Both the position numbers and the translations under genes were made by a program. Source: an uncultured Oscillospiraceae bacterium (lineage in GTDB: Bacteria > Bacillota > Clostridia > Oscillospirales > Oscillospiraceae). Taken from it: a stretch of DNA of 6,091 nucleotides. Location of the stretch: contig CAAGIT010000177.1 in NCBI GenBank assembly GCA_900769995.1, forward strand, positions 1-6,091, given 5' to 3'. Shown here piece by piece: positions 5,229 to 6,091 of this stretch (position 1 is its first letter; every line of letters starts with the position of its first letter). The notes under the pieces are model-generated. The model made no database searches. It was not told where the DNA came from and saw nothing but the letters and a program-made list of their open reading frames with translations.

Positions 5229-5304
5229 TGGCTCCCCCTGTTGGACTCGAACCAACGACACACGGATTAACAGTCCGTTGCTCTACCGACTGAGCTAAGG
5301 GGGA
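5229..5304 (-). tRNA. tRNA-Asn (anticodon GTT)
   Basis: The 76-base cloverleaf includes an encoded CCA. The acceptor arm TCCCCCT pairs with AGGGGGA, the D arm is AGCTCAGTCGGTAGAGC, the anticodon loop CTGTTAA reads GTT, and the T arm contains GGTTCGAGTCC. It lies 8 bases after the 5S rRNA and is the last gene of the rRNA operon. Confidence 0.97.
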
Positions 5305-5312
5305 TTATTTGT

Positions 5313-5427
5313 GTTGGCATTACCTATTTTCACAGCCAGTCGCCCGGCAACTATCGTCAGCGCAGATGAGCTTAACTTCTGTGTTCGGGATGGGAACAGG
5401 TGGACCCTCATCGCAATCAATACCAAC
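5313..5427 (-). rRNA. rrf: 5S ribosomal RNA
   Basis: The gene is about 115 bases. The terminal helix GTTGGTATT (5' end, 5427) pairs with AATGCCAAC (3' end, 5313) with one G-U pair. The conserved core TCCCATCCCGAACACAGAAG, followed by TTAAGCTC, is the 5S signature. Ends were set by the terminal helix. It has its own promoter upstream, after tRNA-Glu, so it may be transcribed both with and independently of 23S. Confidence 0.96.
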
Positions 5428-5428
5428 T

Positions 5429-5452
5429 TGTTCACAGGTTTCCCTGTCAACA
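5429..5452 (-). other. Leader hairpin just before 5S rRNA
   Basis: On the minus strand TGTT-G-ACAGG and CCTGT-G-AACA pair around a GAAA tetraloop with one G-G mismatch. It starts at about the predicted transcription start (5451) and ends two bases before mature 5S. It could be a processing stem. Confidence 0.5.
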
Positions 5453-5457
5453 TTTAC

Positions 5458-5485
5458 ATTATACTGCACTTTCCTCAAATGTCAA
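5458..5485 (-). promoter_or_regulatory. Internal promoter for 5S rRNA and tRNA-Asn
   Basis: On the minus strand TTGACA (5480-5485) and TATAAT (5458-5463) are both exact consensus hexamers with a 16-base spacer. They lie in the 90-base gap between tRNA-Glu and 5S. The predicted start near 5451 gives a leader of about 24 bases. Confidence 0.8.
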
Positions 5486-5517
5486 GTGCTTTTTTTCTCC
5501 CGTCCAAACGGAGAGCT

Positions 5518-5592
5518 TGGTGACCCGTGGGAGAGTCGAACTCCCGTTTGCGGCGTGAGAGGCCGCCGTCTTGACCACTTGACCAACGGGCC
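5518..5592 (-). tRNA. tRNA-Glu (anticodon CTC)
   Basis: The cloverleaf is 75 bases with an encoded CCA. The acceptor GGCCCGT pairs with ACGGGTC with one G-U, the anticodon stem GCGGC/GCCGC encloses the loop CTCTCAC, giving CTC (reads GAG), and the T arm contains AGTTCGACTCT. It begins two bases after tRNA-Lys. CTC is the rarer glutamate anticodon; most bacteria rely mainly on TTC. Confidence 0.96.
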
Positions 5593-5594
5593 AT

Positions 5595-5670
5595 TGGTGC
5601 ACCTTCACGGACTCGAACCGGGGACCCACTGATTAAGAGTCAGTTGCTCTACCAACTGAGCTAAAGGTGC
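5595..5670 (-). tRNA. tRNA-Lys (anticodon CTT)
   Basis: The cloverleaf is 76 bases with an encoded CCA. The acceptor GCACCTT pairs with AAGGTGC, the D arm is AGCTCAGTTGGTAGAGC, the anticodon stem ACTGA/TCAGT encloses CTCTTAA, giving CTT (reads AAG), and the T arm contains GGTTCGAGTCC. It lies about 100 bases after the 23S 3' end. Confidence 0.96.
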
Positions 5671-5772
5671 ATGTTCCAGATACACCCTGAAAACTGAACA
5701 AGAATGAAGATGAAAGCTTCAAGAATTCGCGTGTTCGCGTTGCAACTTCGAGCCTGCTTTCCTGCTTGTGTA
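5671..5772 (-). other. Spacer between 23S rRNA and tRNA-Lys
   Basis: This rRNA operon spacer holds no gene. On the minus strand it contains TGTTCAGTTTTCAGGGTGTA, a sequence style widespread in Firmicutes rRNA spacers and probably involved in processing or antitermination, and a small CGCG-TGTT-CGCG hairpin on the plus strand. Confidence 0.6.

Positions 5773-6091
<319 letters not shown>

Noticed and set aside
5487..5517. Hairpin with a run of seven A/T next to the 5S promoter as a terminator for tRNA-Glu
   Set aside because: On the transcribed strand the homopolymer following the stem is A, not T, and the stem has a bulge.
5309..5632. Plus-strand frames over the 5S and tRNA-Glu region
   Set aside because: They are chance frames across RNA genes on the other strand.

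Overview
The window looks like the chromosome of a Gram-positive anaerobe of the class Clostridia, probably an Oscillospiraceae/Ruminococcaceae-type gut organism. That placement is inferred from several things: strong AGGAGG-type ribosome binding sites, TTGACA/TATAAT promoters, an IscU without the SufU insertion, a C-terminal surface-protein fragment of a type I associate with gut Firmicutes, and a mini-hairpin intergenic repeat of a style I associate with that family. I ran no database search, so genus and species are not assigned.

Layout from left to right. Positions 1-198 (+) hold the last 65 codons of a probable extracellular protein, followed by a convergent hairpin terminator. Positions 275-4697 hold a compact five-gene block, all on the minus strand. 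In transcription order it is metY (O-acetylhomoserine sulfhydrylase, broken by one in-frame TAG), cysK (cysteine synthase), iscS (cysteine desulfurase), iscU (Fe-S scaffold) and an Rrf2/IscR-type regulator. Upstream, 4698-5183 is non-coding. It contains an almost ideal extended -10 promoter for the block, two 27-bp operator-like dyads (over the -35/spacer and over the start site), a stand-alone terminator and a mini-hairpin repeat. Positions 5229-6091 are the 3' end of an rRNA operon on the minus strand, in transcription order 23S (partial), tRNA-Lys(CTT), tRNA-Glu(CTC), an internal consensus promoter, 5S and tRNA-Asn(GTT), closed by a perfect 20-bp palindromic terminator.

The five-gene block makes biochemical sense. 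MetY and CysK fix sulfide into homocysteine and cysteine, IscS removes the sulfur from cysteine as a persulfide, IscU builds an Fe-S cluster with it, and the Rrf2 protein carries a cysteine cluster placed like the Fe-S ligands of IscR. It could therefore sense cluster status and repress the block through the dyads. This regulatory loop is inference from motifs. Two features complicate simple co-expression: the premature stop in metY, and an intrinsic terminator between cysK and iscS with no second promoter that I could recognise.
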